Source of the DNA: an uncultured Oscillospiraceae bacterium
Lineage (GTDB): Bacteria > Bacillota > Clostridia > Oscillospirales > Oscillospiraceae
Reading direction: 5' to 3'
Assembly (NCBI GenBank): GCA_947588605.1
Contig: CANPYK010000011.1
Span: 1-64,000, forward strand
DNA length: 64,000 nt
Position 1 is the stretch's first letter; each line of letters opens with the position of its first letter. The translations under genes were made by a program, and so were the position numbers. Of this stretch, positions 43,705 to 51,463 are shown piece after piece. The notes under the pieces are model-generated. The model had not been told where the DNA came from and did not search any database. It saw only the letters and a list, made by a program, of their open reading frames with translations.

Positions 43705-44304
43705 TCAGTTCACGAACATATTCGCGCGTTTTTGGAAGTAGGTGCGCTCCAGGAGCAGGATGATGACGGTACTGGCGACGGAGCTTATGACGCCGCTGAA
43801 ATTGACCGTCTCCGCGGCGATCATCACCAGCAGGGAGTACCCCGCGCTGGCGCCTCCCAGAAGGCCGCAGAGCCAGTAGAGGGTCGTGGGCCCGTTGGCC
43901 TTGAAGTGGGCCAGCCGGCTCCTGACGTAAAACGCGTAAACGCTCAGGCCTATCAGGACGATCGCGTAGAGGATGTCGATGACCCGGAGCGCGGGCAGCG
44001 CGGAATAGATCTCCTCCGCGCTGGAGCCATACATCGTGTAGGGTACTCCCGTGAGGAAGGTGATGGCGGTGATGAGATTCCCCACGGCGCCGGCCCACAG
44101 GGCGAAGTAGATGAGGAATTTAAACCATTTCAGGGGCAGGGCCTGGGGGGCCGGGGCGACCGGGGCGTTCCATACGGGCTGGCCGAAGTTGACCGGGGGC
44201 TGAACGGGCGCCTGGGCCGGGCTTTGGCCGGTGAGGCTCGCGGCGCACCTGGGGCAAAAATTCGAGTTGTCCGGGATCTGGGACCCGCATCTCGGGCAGA
44301 ACAT
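43705..44304 (-). CDS. Zinc-ribbon membrane protein
   Basis: The 199-residue protein starts with a zinc ribbon MFCPRCGSQIPDNSNFCPRC, then a Pro/Ala-rich linker and four membrane helices (about 62-83, 103-125, 140-160 and 168-185). Proteins with this double-CxxC start and a membrane tail are frequent in Clostridia and of unknown function. GGGAGAG lies six bases before the ATG. It lies between rbr and the SPFH unit and may be independent of both, since terminator and promoter signals flank it. Confidence 0.72.
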   Translation of the reverse strand: MFCPRCGSQIPDNSNFCPRCAASLTGQSPAQAPVQPPVNFGQPVWNAPVAPAPQALPLKWFKFLIYFALWAGAVGNLITAITFLTGVPYTMYGSSAEEIYSALPALRVIDILYAIVLIGLSVYAFYVRSRLAHFKANGPTTLYWLCGLLGGASAGYSLLVMIAAETVNFSGVISSVASTVIILLLERTYFQKRANMFVN

Positions 44305-44330
44305 AGGTATCTCTCCCATCTTATTTTTTG

Positions 44331-44363
44331 AAAATACCCGCCCCAAGGGTAAATGGGGCGGGG
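44331..44363 (-). terminator. Terminator of the perR-rbr operon
   Basis: Read on the minus strand CCCGCCCC pairs with GGGGCGGG across a ten-base loop, followed by TATTTT. Confidence 0.75.
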
Positions 44364-44379
44364 AAAGGGGCGCTTACGC

Positions 44380-44967
44380 TTATTTGAAATACCGCTCCAG
44401 AAGTCCCTTGAGGGCCTTGCCGTGGCGGGCCTCGTCGCGGGCCATTTCGTGGACGGTGTCGTGAATGGCGTCCAGGCCGTTCTTCTTGGCGCAGGCGGCC
44501 AGGTCGAACTTGCCCTGGGTGGCGCCGAACTCGCAGTCCACGCGCCAGGCCAGGTTCTTCTTGGTGCTGTCGGTCATGTTGGGCTCCAGGTCGCTGCCCA
44601 AAAGCTCGGCGAACTTGGCGGCGTGCTCGGCCTCCTCGAAGGCGGCCTTCTCCCAGTAAAGGCCGATCTCCGGATAGCCCTCGCGGTGGGCGATGCGGGC
44701 CATGCACAGATACATGCCCACCTCGGAGCACTCGCCGTTGAAGTTGGCCATGAGCTGCTCGTGGATGTACTTCTTGTCCTCGTCGCTGATGTCGGGATTG
44801 TTCTTCACCGTCTTGGCATAGATGCCGAACTCGTGCTCGGCGGCGAGCTTCGCGTCCTCCTTCATCTCGGTGAACTTGCTGCCGGGGACCTTGCACACGG
44901 GGCAGGCCTCGGGGGGATTCTCGCCCTCATAGACATAGCCGCAGACGGGGCAGACCCATTTTTTCAT
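44380..44967 (-). CDS. rbr: Rubrerythrin, reverse type
   Basis: This 195-residue peroxide-detoxifying protein has the rubredoxin domain first (C6, C9, C22 and C25 in [10 protein letters not shown] and ACPVC) and then the diiron four-helix bundle. Glu/His ligands appear in [28 protein letters not shown] and [10 protein letters not shown]. That domain order defines reverse rubrerythrins of anaerobes. GGAGGG precedes the ATG. It lies 45 bp after a PerR-like gene and is likely controlled by it. Confidence 0.93.
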   Translation of the reverse strand: MKKWVCPVCGYVYEGENPPEACPVCKVPGSKFTEMKEDAKLAAEHEFGIYAKTVKNNPDISDEDKKYIHEQLMANFNGECSEVGMYLCMARIAHREGYPEIGLYWEKAAFEEAEHAAKFAELLGSDLEPNMTDSTKKNLAWRVDCEFGATQGKFDLAACAKKNGLDAIHDTVHEMARDEARHGKALKGLLERYFK

Positions 44968-45012
44968 AATAAAACCCTCCAAAATGTAAAATAATGTATA
45001 TAAGGGCTTTTC

Positions 45013-45405
45013 TCAGGCCCGTATATCCAGGCATTTGGCGCAGAGGCCGTAGGCGGTGGTCTCCACGCCCTGGACGCGCCCGCCGGTGAGGCGCTCCACG
45101 TCCCGGTGAAAGCTCCGGCCGCCTTTAAGCGGCACGTCCGTCACCGCGCCGCAGCGCCGGCACACGAAGTGGCCGTGGGGGGCGGTGTTCCCGTCGAACC
45201 GCTCCTGGCCGCCGATGACGCCCACGCTGACGATGAGGCCCTCGTCCGTGAGCTGCCGGAGGTTCCGGTAGACGGTGCCCAGGCTCAGGTCCGGGAAGTC
45301 GGTCAGAAGCCGCGCGTGGAGCCATTCGGCGCTGGGGTGGCAGGTCACCGAGCGCAGAAGGGCCAAAATGGCCTCCCGCTTGACGCTCCTGCGCGCGATC
45401 GCCAT
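45013..45405 (-). CDS. perR: Fur-family regulator, PerR-like
   Basis: The 130-residue protein has an N-terminal winged helix (VKREAILALLRSVTCHPSAE, TVYRNLRQLTDEGLI) and a C-terminal dimer domain with HGHFVCRRCG and CAKC, forming the structural zinc site. The DNA-binding and metal residues fit PerR or Fur; the direct link to rubrerythrin favours PerR. AGGAGGGGG lies before the ATG. A 6-1-6 inverted repeat near the transcript start suggests autoregulation. Confidence 0.87.
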   Translation of the reverse strand: MAIARRSVKREAILALLRSVTCHPSAEWLHARLLTDFPDLSLGTVYRNLRQLTDEGLIVSVGVIGGQERFDGNTAPHGHFVCRRCGAVTDVPLKGGRSFHRDVERLTGGRVQGVETTAYGLCAKCLDIRA

Positions 45406-45421
45406 GGGGCCCCCTCCTATC

Positions 45422-45468
45422 AAGAATGATTCCTATTAGAGGATATCACATCGTGAACGTTTTGTAAA
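45422..45468 (-). promoter_or_regulatory. Promoter and candidate PerR operator of perR-rbr
   Basis: On the minus strand TTTACA (45,463-45,468), a 17-bp spacer and TATCCT (45,440-45,445) form a promoter. Just downstream, at the expected start site, AGGAATCATTCTT (45,422-45,434) is a 6-1-6 inverted repeat with one mismatch, of the size of Fur/PerR boxes. Confidence 0.6.
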
Positions 45469-45483
45469 GAGAAAAGACGCCGG

Positions 45484-45512
45484 TTGACACATCTTTTTAG
45501 ACATGGTATGAT
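45484..45512 (+). promoter_or_regulatory. Promoter of the lipoprotein gene
   Basis: Perfect TTGACA, a 17-bp spacer and TATGAT. It is divergent from the perR promoter. Confidence 0.75.
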
Positions 45513-45554
45513 GGTTATGGGAAAACCCAAATTTATGAAAAGGAGGACGGAATC

Positions 45555-46292
45555 ATGTTGAAAAAAGCTTTTGCCCTGGCCCTGGCGCTGGCGGTGCTTT
45601 GTGTGTCCCTCGCTTCCTGCGCCAAAGAGGACGCCGGGACTCCGCGGGCCCCGGCCCAGGCGGATACCCGGCTGTCGGAACAGCTTTCCGGCACAGGCGG
45701 GACGGTAGCCCCGGAGACATCCGCGCCGCCGGAGGAGACGAAGGCCCCGGAGACGTCGGAACCGGAGACGACCCGGGCCCCGGCGCTCCCCGACGATTAC
45801 GGCAAGGGGGACCCCCCTCTGCCGGAGGTCCCGCCCTACAACGGCCCCTTTGCCCCGGAGGCGTACAGGGAGTTTTTGAGCGAGGCCCTGGGGAAGGACA
45901 TCCCCCTCTGGGGCCGGTTCCCCTTCAGCGCCGTTTTTATCTACCTTCCGGAGATCGACCCCTCGCTGGAGGGCTGGACGGTCTATATTGCCCAGCCCAG
46001 CGCCCGGAATCTCGAGGAAATGTCGGCGGAGAACATGACGCCCCTGGCCCAGACGCTGGTTTTACCGGGGGATATCAACTTTGACGCCGCCAAACCCGTC
46101 GCCGTGGCCTCCGGCGGCGGCAGCGGCGAGCTGGAGGTCATCGTGGCGCTTGTATACCACGACAAGACGACCTACGTCTCCTGGGACAACTTCACCTACA
46201 CCAACGAGGACGACGCCCTCACCCTCGTCTACCGCGGCCCCCTCTCGGAGGAGCGGTTGGCGGGACTGCGTGAGGAGGGGTTGATCCCCTAA
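45555..46292 (+). CDS. Secreted lipoprotein of unknown function
   Basis: The 245-residue protein has a lipoprotein signal (MLKKAFALALALAVLCVSLA) with the lipobox cysteine in LASC at about 22. A Pro/Glu/Thr-rich spacer (about 45-85) follows, then a compact domain with tryptophans (WGRFPFSAVFIYLP, VSWDNFTY). It is anchored to the outer face of the membrane. No family was recognised. AAGGAGGACG lies before the ATG. It is a single gene with its own promoter. Confidence 0.78.
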   Translation: MLKKAFALALALAVLCVSLASCAKEDAGTPRAPAQADTRLSEQLSGTGGTVAPETSAPPEETKAPETSEPETTRAPALPDDYGKGDPPLPEVPPYNGPFAPEAYREFLSEALGKDIPLWGRFPFSAVFIYLPEIDPSLEGWTVYIAQPSARNLEEMSAENMTPLAQTLVLPGDINFDAAKPVAVASGGGSGELEVIVALVYHDKTTYVSWDNFTYTNEDDALTLVYRGPLSEERLAGLREEGLIP

Positions 46293-46330
46293 GGGCGGTC
46301 TGAAGAGCGCAATTTGTCAAAAAACTCAAA

Positions 46331-46675
46331 TCGAGCATTTTTTCCGGCGGCATGTACGTCGGAAAAAATACCTTTTGTCACGCAAGTGTGCCGCTTGCGG
46401 CGCGCGCAGCGTGACAGCAGAAACCCCCGGTCTGATACTAATATCTAATTAAAAGGAGCCATTCGCGACGGTCTTTTTCGCGTCAAGCTGCGTCAGCCGC
46501 CTTGGAAATACCAATGGGTATTCCCTGCGGCGTCTTCCTTGCCTGACGCGAAAAATCCTCGCCGCTCGGTGTCTCCTTTTAAATAGATATTAGTATGAAT
46601 TCCGCAGAATTCAGACCGGGGGTTTCGCACGTTCCCCTTTGTCGGAAAAGGCCGCAGGCCTTTTCCGACAGGGTC
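46331..46675 (-). repeat. Multi-hairpin element, copy B (3' of uxaC), split by a MITE
   Basis: On the minus strand it begins directly after the uxaC stop. P4 (46,634-46,672) keeps pairing with a sequence different from copy A. P3 is 19 bp but its left arm is separated from the rest by MITE copy 3. P2 (TGTCACGC 46,376-46,383 with GCGTGACA 46,409-46,416) differs from copies A and C but still pairs, and P1 is identical to the others. P5 is missing. The linkers CTGCTG and CAAAAGGTATTTTTTCCG are kept. Confidence 0.7.
46436..46595. mobile_element. MITE, copy 3 (nested in the multi-hairpin element)
   Basis: This 160-bp element has ends TACTAATATCTAATTAAAA and TTTTAAATAGATATTAGTA, flanked by TGA at 46,433-46,435 and 46,596-46,598. 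Removing it and one TGA restores a perfect 19-bp hairpin with a CGCA loop in the host element, which proves a recent, precise insertion. Confidence 0.92.
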
Positions 46676-48109
46676 TCACAGGCCGAAGTACCGGACGGCG
46701 TTTTTGTAGCTGATGCCCTCCACGATCTTCTTGAGGGAGGCGTCGATGTTGGGGTACTCGCCGTTCTCCACCCACTGGCCGATGAGGTTGCACATGATGC
46801 GGCGGAAGTAGTCGTGCCGCGCGTAGCTCAGGAAGCTGCGGGAATCCGTCAGCATCCCCACGAAGTTGCCGAGAAGGCCGAGGTTGGCAAGGGAACGCAT
46901 CTGGTCCTCCATGCCGGACTTGGTGTCGTTGAACCACCAGGCGGAGCCGTGCTGGATCTTGCCGGGGACCTCGTCGGACTGGAAGCAGCCCAGGATGGTG
47001 CCGATCTGCTCGTTGTCGGCGGGGTTCAGGCTGTAGAGGATGGTCTTGGGGCACTCGTTCGTCTCGTCAAGCGCCGCCAGCAGGTCGGCGATGGCGCCGC
47101 CGCAGGTGTTCTGGGCGATCATATCCACGCCGGTGTCCGGACCCAGCTTCTTATAGAGCCTGGTATTGGCGTTGCGCTTGCAGCTGTAGTGGAGCTGCAT
47201 GGCGATGCCAAGGCGGTGATACTCCTTGCCTAAGTGCATGAGGATGGCGGTCTGGTACTTCTCGGCCTCCTCCACCGTGATCTCCTCCCCGGCCATGACC
47301 TTCTTATAGATCTCGTTGACGCACTTGGGGCAGGCGGGACGGTAGGGGATGTAGTCAAGGCCGTGGTCGCTGGCGCGGCAGCCGAGCTTGGCGAAGAACT
47401 CCAGCCTCTCGGTGAGGGCGGCGCAGACGTCCTCCACGGTGTCCAGGGATTCCTTGCCCACGCTCTTGGCCAGCTTGCCGATATACTCGGCAAAGCCGGG
47501 CTTGTTGATGTTGATGGCCTTGTCGGGGCGGTAGGAGGGGGCCACCTTCACCTTGATGGTGGGGTCGGCGGCGATCTTCTCATGCCACTCAAGGGTGTCA
47601 ACGGGGTCGTCGGTGGTGCCGATGAAGGCCACGTTGGCCTTCTCGATGATGCCGCGCACGGTGAGAGAGGGGTCGTGCTGGAGCTTGTCGTTGACGAAGT
47701 CCCAGCAGTCCTTGGCGTTCTCCACCGTGAGGGGCTTATCGTAGCCAAAGAACTGCCGCAGCTCTAAATTGCACCAGTGGTACATGGGGTTGCCGATAGC
47801 CATCTCCAGGGACTCCACGAACTTCAAAAACCGCTCGTACCCCGGCTTGTGGCCGGTGACGTACTCCTCCGGCACGCCGTTGGAGCGCATGACGCGCCAC
47901 TTGTAGTGGTCGCCGAAGTAGGTCCCGTCCGGGTTCTCGCCGCCCAGCCAGACCTCCACGATGTCGTTGAAGCGCCGGTTCTCGTAGATCTCCTTGGGGG
48001 AGATGTGGCAGTGGTAGTCCACCAGCGGCTGGTGCTCGGCGTAGTCGTGGAAGAGGTGCTTGGCGGTTTCCGTCTCCAGAAGGAAGTCCTTATCCATAAA
48101 TTCTTTCAT
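46676..48109 (-). CDS. uxaC: Glucuronate/galacturonate isomerase
   Basis: This 477-residue isomerase converts D-glucuronate to fructuronate and D-galacturonate to tagaturonate. It has the amidohydrolase-like start VDYHCHISPKEI and the segments LHYSCKRNANTR, GSAWWFNDTKSGMEDQM and LTDSRSFLSYARHDYFRR that are strongly conserved in UxaC. Last gene of the hexuronate operon (61 bp after the second kinase gene). It is followed at once by the multi-hairpin element, which may end or protect the transcript. Confidence 0.95.
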   Translation of the reverse strand: MKEFMDKDFLLETETAKHLFHDYAEHQPLVDYHCHISPKEIYENRRFNDIVEVWLGGENPDGTYFGDHYKWRVMRSNGVPEEYVTGHKPGYERFLKFVESLEMAIGNPMYHWCNLELRQFFGYDKPLTVENAKDCWDFVNDKLQHDPSLTVRGIIEKANVAFIGTTDDPVDTLEWHEKIAADPTIKVKVAPSYRPDKAININKPGFAEYIGKLAKSVGKESLDTVEDVCAALTERLEFFAKLGCRASDHGLDYIPYRPACPKCVNEIYKKVMAGEEITVEEAEKYQTAILMHLGKEYHRLGIAMQLHYSCKRNANTRLYKKLGPDTGVDMIAQNTCGGAIADLLAALDETNECPKTILYSLNPADNEQIGTILGCFQSDEVPGKIQHGSAWWFNDTKSGMEDQMRSLANLGLLGNFVGMLTDSRSFLSYARHDYFRRIMCNLIGQWVENGEYPNIDASLKKIVEGISYKNAVRYFGL

Positions 48110-48170
48110 AGAAAATCAACTCCTTATAAAATGTGCGCCCGTCCCGTTTTCACGAGACGGGCGCCGGTAG

Positions 48171-49259
48171 TCAACGCTTAATGTCGTAGTTCATGTTCAT
48201 GAGGTTGCGGATGCTCTCCACGTCGTCGGTGATGTTGCCGTCGCCGTGGATGGTGTGCTTGATGACGGAGCTGGCCACGGCGAAGTTGATCATATCCATG
48301 GGCTTGTAGTTCATCATCATGGCGTAGATGAGGCCGCTGGCAAAGGCGTCGCCGCCGCCCACGCGGTCTAAGATGTTGAAGGTGAAGAGCTTACTTTCAA
48401 AGGTGTGGCCCTGATACCACATGTAGGCCATGAGGCTGTTCTCCGAGCCCGAGTGGGCGTAGCGGACGTGCCGGGCGATGCACTTGATGTTGGGGTAGGC
48501 CGCCACGAACGCCTGGTTGATCTCGTCCTGCTCCTCCCAGCTGGGCTGGCGGGAGATGCCGTCCTTCACGTCGCCCTTTGTGGGGTCGGCGGGGTCCTTG
48601 TAGAGGTGGTAGGGCTCCACGCCGAAGAGCACGTCCACATAGGGCAGGCACTTGGTGCAGTAGTCCCGGGCCTCCTCCCAGCTCCAGAGAAGCGAGCGGA
48701 AATTGCCGTCGAAGCTGACGGTCATGCCCTTCTCCTTGGCCGCCTTCATCAGCGTCAGGATGAAGTCCCCGCAGGACTGGCTCAGCGCCGGCGTGATACC
48801 GCTCAGGTGCAGCCAGTCAAACCCGTCCAGCAGGTAATTGACGTCCACCTTGGAGAAGTCGAATTCCGAGATCGCCGAGTGCTTCCGGTCGTAGGTGACC
48901 TTGCTGGGCCGGATCCCGTAGCCCGTCTCCAGGTAATAGGTCCCCAGCCGGTGGGTGGGGGTCTCCTCGGGGGTGGAGAGGATGACGGGCGTGCAGTGGA
49001 CGTCGTTGGACCGGAGCATCCTGACGGCGCTCTTGCCCAGGGAGTTGTTGGGCACCACGGAGAAGAAGGTGCTGTCCACGCCCAGGTTTGCCAGCGCCAG
49101 GGCGATGTTGGCCTCGGACCCGCCGTAGCTTGCCTCAAACTCGTTGGCGGCCCGGATCTTTTCGTAGTTCGGGGGTGTGAGGCGGAGCATGATCTCGCCA
49201 AAGGTGATGAACTTCTGTCCGCCCTTGTTGCCCTTGGTTAAGGGGTTGGAATGCTCCAT
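48171..49259 (-). CDS. PfkB-family sugar kinase, KdgK-like (second copy)
   Basis: This 362-residue ribokinase-fold protein begins FITFGEIMLRLTPPNYEKI after a 14-residue tail and carries the catalytic motif DRVGGGDAFASGLIYAM. It contains an extra segment (about 210-260, DPTKGDVKDGISRQPSWEEQ) not in its neighbour. Family and context suggest 2-keto-3-deoxygluconate kinase, but the paralogue next to it makes the exact substrate uncertain. GGAGGGCCTGAG lies before the ATG, which follows the upstream kinase by 12 bp. Confidence 0.85.
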   Translation of the reverse strand: MEHSNPLTKGNKGGQKFITFGEIMLRLTPPNYEKIRAANEFEASYGGSEANIALALANLGVDSTFFSVVPNNSLGKSAVRMLRSNDVHCTPVILSTPEETPTHRLGTYYLETGYGIRPSKVTYDRKHSAISEFDFSKVDVNYLLDGFDWLHLSGITPALSQSCGDFILTLMKAAKEKGMTVSFDGNFRSLLWSWEEARDYCTKCLPYVDVLFGVEPYHLYKDPADPTKGDVKDGISRQPSWEEQDEINQAFVAAYPNIKCIARHVRYAHSGSENSLMAYMWYQGHTFESKLFTFNILDRVGGGDAFASGLIYAMMMNYKPMDMINFAVASSVIKHTIHGDGNITDDVESIRNLMNMNYDIKR

Positions 49260-49271
49260 CTCAGGCCCTCC

Positions 49272-50297
49272 TTACCGCTGGACGCGTCCGGAGGCGTCGC
49301 CGCCGGCCAGCTTCTCCACCTCGGGGACGGTGGCAAAGTTGTAGTCGCCCTCGATGGAGTGCTTCAGCGCGGAGGCCGCCACGGCGAACTCCACGGCGCT
49401 CTGGGTGTTGTGGCCGGTGAGCAGGGCGTAGATGAGCCCGCCGCCGAAGCTGTCGCCGCCGCCGATGCGGTCGATGATGTGGAGGTGATAGAGCTTGGAG
49501 AAGCAGTACTCGTCGGTCTTCACGTCGTAGAGCATGGCGCTCCAGTCGTTGTCAAAGGCGCTCTTGCTCTCCCGGAGGGTGATGGCGACCTTCTCAAAGC
49601 CAAACTTGTCCGCCAGCTGACGGGCCACGGACTTGTAGCCCTCCTTATTGAGGGTCCCGGCGGTGATGTCGGTGGCCTCGGCCTCGATGCCGAAGACGTC
49701 CTTGGCGTCCTCCTCGTTGGAGATGCACACGTCCACGTACTTGCAAAGCTCGGTCATGGCGGCGCGGGCCTGATCCCGGGTCCACAGCTTGCCCCGGTAG
49801 TTGAGGTCGCAGGAGATCTTGACGCCCCGCTCCTTGGCGGCCTTGCAGGCGTCCAGGCAGGCGGCGACCATGTTGGGCCCCAGGGCCGGGGTGATGCCGG
49901 TGAAGTGGAACCAGTCCGCGCCCTCGAAGATGTCGTCCCAGTTGAATTCCGCGGGGTCCGCCTCCTGAATGGCGGAGTGGGCGCGGTCGTAGATGCAGAC
50001 GCTGGGCCTCTGGGAGGCGCCCTTCTCGTTGAAGTAGATGCCCACCCGGTCGCCGCCGCGGACGATCTTGGTGGTGTCCACGCCGTAGCGGCGCAGGGAG
50101 TTGACCGCCGCCTGGCCGATGGCGTGGGCGGGGAGCTTGGTGACGAACACGGCGTGGGCGCCATAGTTGGCCAGGGACACGGCCACGTTGGCCTCGCCGC
50201 CGCCGAAGGTGAACTCCAGGTGGTCGGCCTGGACAAAACGCTCGTAGTTATAGGGCTGGAGCCGGATCATGAGCTCGCCGAAGGTCACAACTTTCAT
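49272..50297 (-). CDS. kdgK: 2-keto-3-deoxygluconate kinase (first copy)
   Basis: This 341-residue PfkB-family kinase opens MKVVTFGELMIRLQPYNYER, has the GGGEANVAVSLANYG sugar-binding region and the catalytic motif DRIGGGDSFGGGLIYAL. It would phosphorylate 2-keto-3-deoxygluconate at C6 to feed the aldolase gene just upstream. It resembles the next gene in the opening and motif but differs widely elsewhere. AAAGGAGAA lies upstream of the ATG. Confidence 0.88.
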   Translation of the reverse strand: MKVVTFGELMIRLQPYNYERFVQADHLEFTFGGGEANVAVSLANYGAHAVFVTKLPAHAIGQAAVNSLRRYGVDTTKIVRGGDRVGIYFNEKGASQRPSVCIYDRAHSAIQEADPAEFNWDDIFEGADWFHFTGITPALGPNMVAACLDACKAAKERGVKISCDLNYRGKLWTRDQARAAMTELCKYVDVCISNEEDAKDVFGIEAEATDITAGTLNKEGYKSVARQLADKFGFEKVAITLRESKSAFDNDWSAMLYDVKTDEYCFSKLYHLHIIDRIGGGDSFGGGLIYALLTGHNTQSAVEFAVAASALKHSIEGDYNFATVPEVEKLAGGDASGRVQR

Positions 50298-50347
50298 AGG
50301 GGGTGTTTCTCCTTTTTAAATAAATTTCGTTTTTTAGCGTGGCAGGT

Positions 50348-51310
50348 TTATTTTTTCATGACGTGGATGGCGAAGCCGCCGATCTCGCCCTTGAGGTAAA
50401 TGTTCTTCACCTGGCCCTTGTCGTTGTAGGAGGCGGAGCTTTCGTCGAACTCCACGCCCTGGCGGCTCAGGTGATAGATGGCCCGGTCCACGCTGTTGGC
50501 GCCGATGCCGATGTGGCCGTTCTTGCCCCGGCCGGGCTTCTTCATGCACTCCACGATGGTCCCGGCAAAGTCGGAGCTGTTCCCCGCCTTGTAGGGGAGG
50601 TCAAAGAGCGCGCAGAACTGCTTGGCGACGTGCTCTGCCTCCTCGGGATCGGCGCAATTGACGCCCACGTGCATGAGCTGGAGGCCCAGCATGGTCTTCA
50701 CGGCCTCCTTGCAGATGGCGGTGATCTCGTCCCAGCGCTCGTTGTCGATGAGGTCGGCCTTGACCATCCAGGTGCCGCCGCAGGCCACGATCTGGTCGAA
50801 GGAGAGGTAGTCCATCAGGTTCTTGGTGGTGACGCCGCCGGTGGGCATCCATTTAAGCTTCTTGTAGGGGCCGGCCAGGGCTTTGATCTTGGCAATGCCG
50901 CCGTTTTGCTCGGCGGGGAAGAACTTCACCACGTCGAGCCCCAGGGCCATGGCCTGCTCCATCTCGCCGCCGGTGGCGGTGCCGGGGAGCATCAGCGCGC
51001 CCTTGGAAAGGCCGTACTTGACCATCTCGGGGTTGAAGCCGGGGGAGACGATGAACTTGCTGCCGGCGTCCAGGGCCCGGTCCAGCTGCTCGGGGGTGAG
51101 GACGGTGCCGGCGCCTACCAGCATCTCCGGGACCTCGGCGGTGATGGCCCGCATGGCGTCCTCGGCGGCGGCGGTGCGGAAGGTCACCTCGGCGGTGGGC
51201 AGGCCGCCGGCCACCAGGGCCTTTGCCAGGGGCACGGCCTTGCTGGCGTCGTTGATGGCCACCACGGGCACGATGCCGATGTTGGAAATGGTTTTCAAGA
51301 TCTCATTCAT
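50348..51310 (-). CDS. eda: KDPG/KHG aldolase fused to a VOC/glyoxalase-like domain
   Basis: Residues 1-205 form the class I aldolase that splits 2-keto-3-deoxy-6-phosphogluconate into pyruvate and glyceraldehyde-3-phosphate; GAGTVLTPEQ and the Schiff-base lysine in DVVKFFPAEQ (K129) are visible. Residues about 211-320 (MHVGVNCADPEEAEHVAKQF and a final GEIGGFAIHVMKK) look like one VOC module. Total length is 320, against about 210 for a plain Eda. GGAGGG precedes the chosen ATG, nine codons inside a longer frame. Confidence 0.88.
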   Translation of the reverse strand: MNEILKTISNIGIVPVVAINDASKAVPLAKALVAGGLPTAEVTFRTAAAEDAMRAITAEVPEMLVGAGTVLTPEQLDRALDAGSKFIVSPGFNPEMVKYGLSKGALMLPGTATGGEMEQAMALGLDVVKFFPAEQNGGIAKIKALAGPYKKLKWMPTGGVTTKNLMDYLSFDQIVACGGTWMVKADLIDNERWDEITAICKEAVKTMLGLQLMHVGVNCADPEEAEHVAKQFCALFDLPYKAGNSSDFAGTIVECMKKPGRGKNGHIGIGANSVDRAIYHLSRQGVEFDESSASYNDKGQVKNIYLKGEIGGFAIHVMKK

Positions 51311-51463
51311 GGTTGGTTCCCTCCTGATAGTATTCATTCTCGCCGGCGCTGGGCGCGCCGAAATTTACCACTCTTTATTATACGGTTAATCTGCCGGTAA
51401 GTCAAGCTCGCGGACATGGAATTTTCGTCAAAAAAACCGATTCACGCGGACATTCCCGGATGG

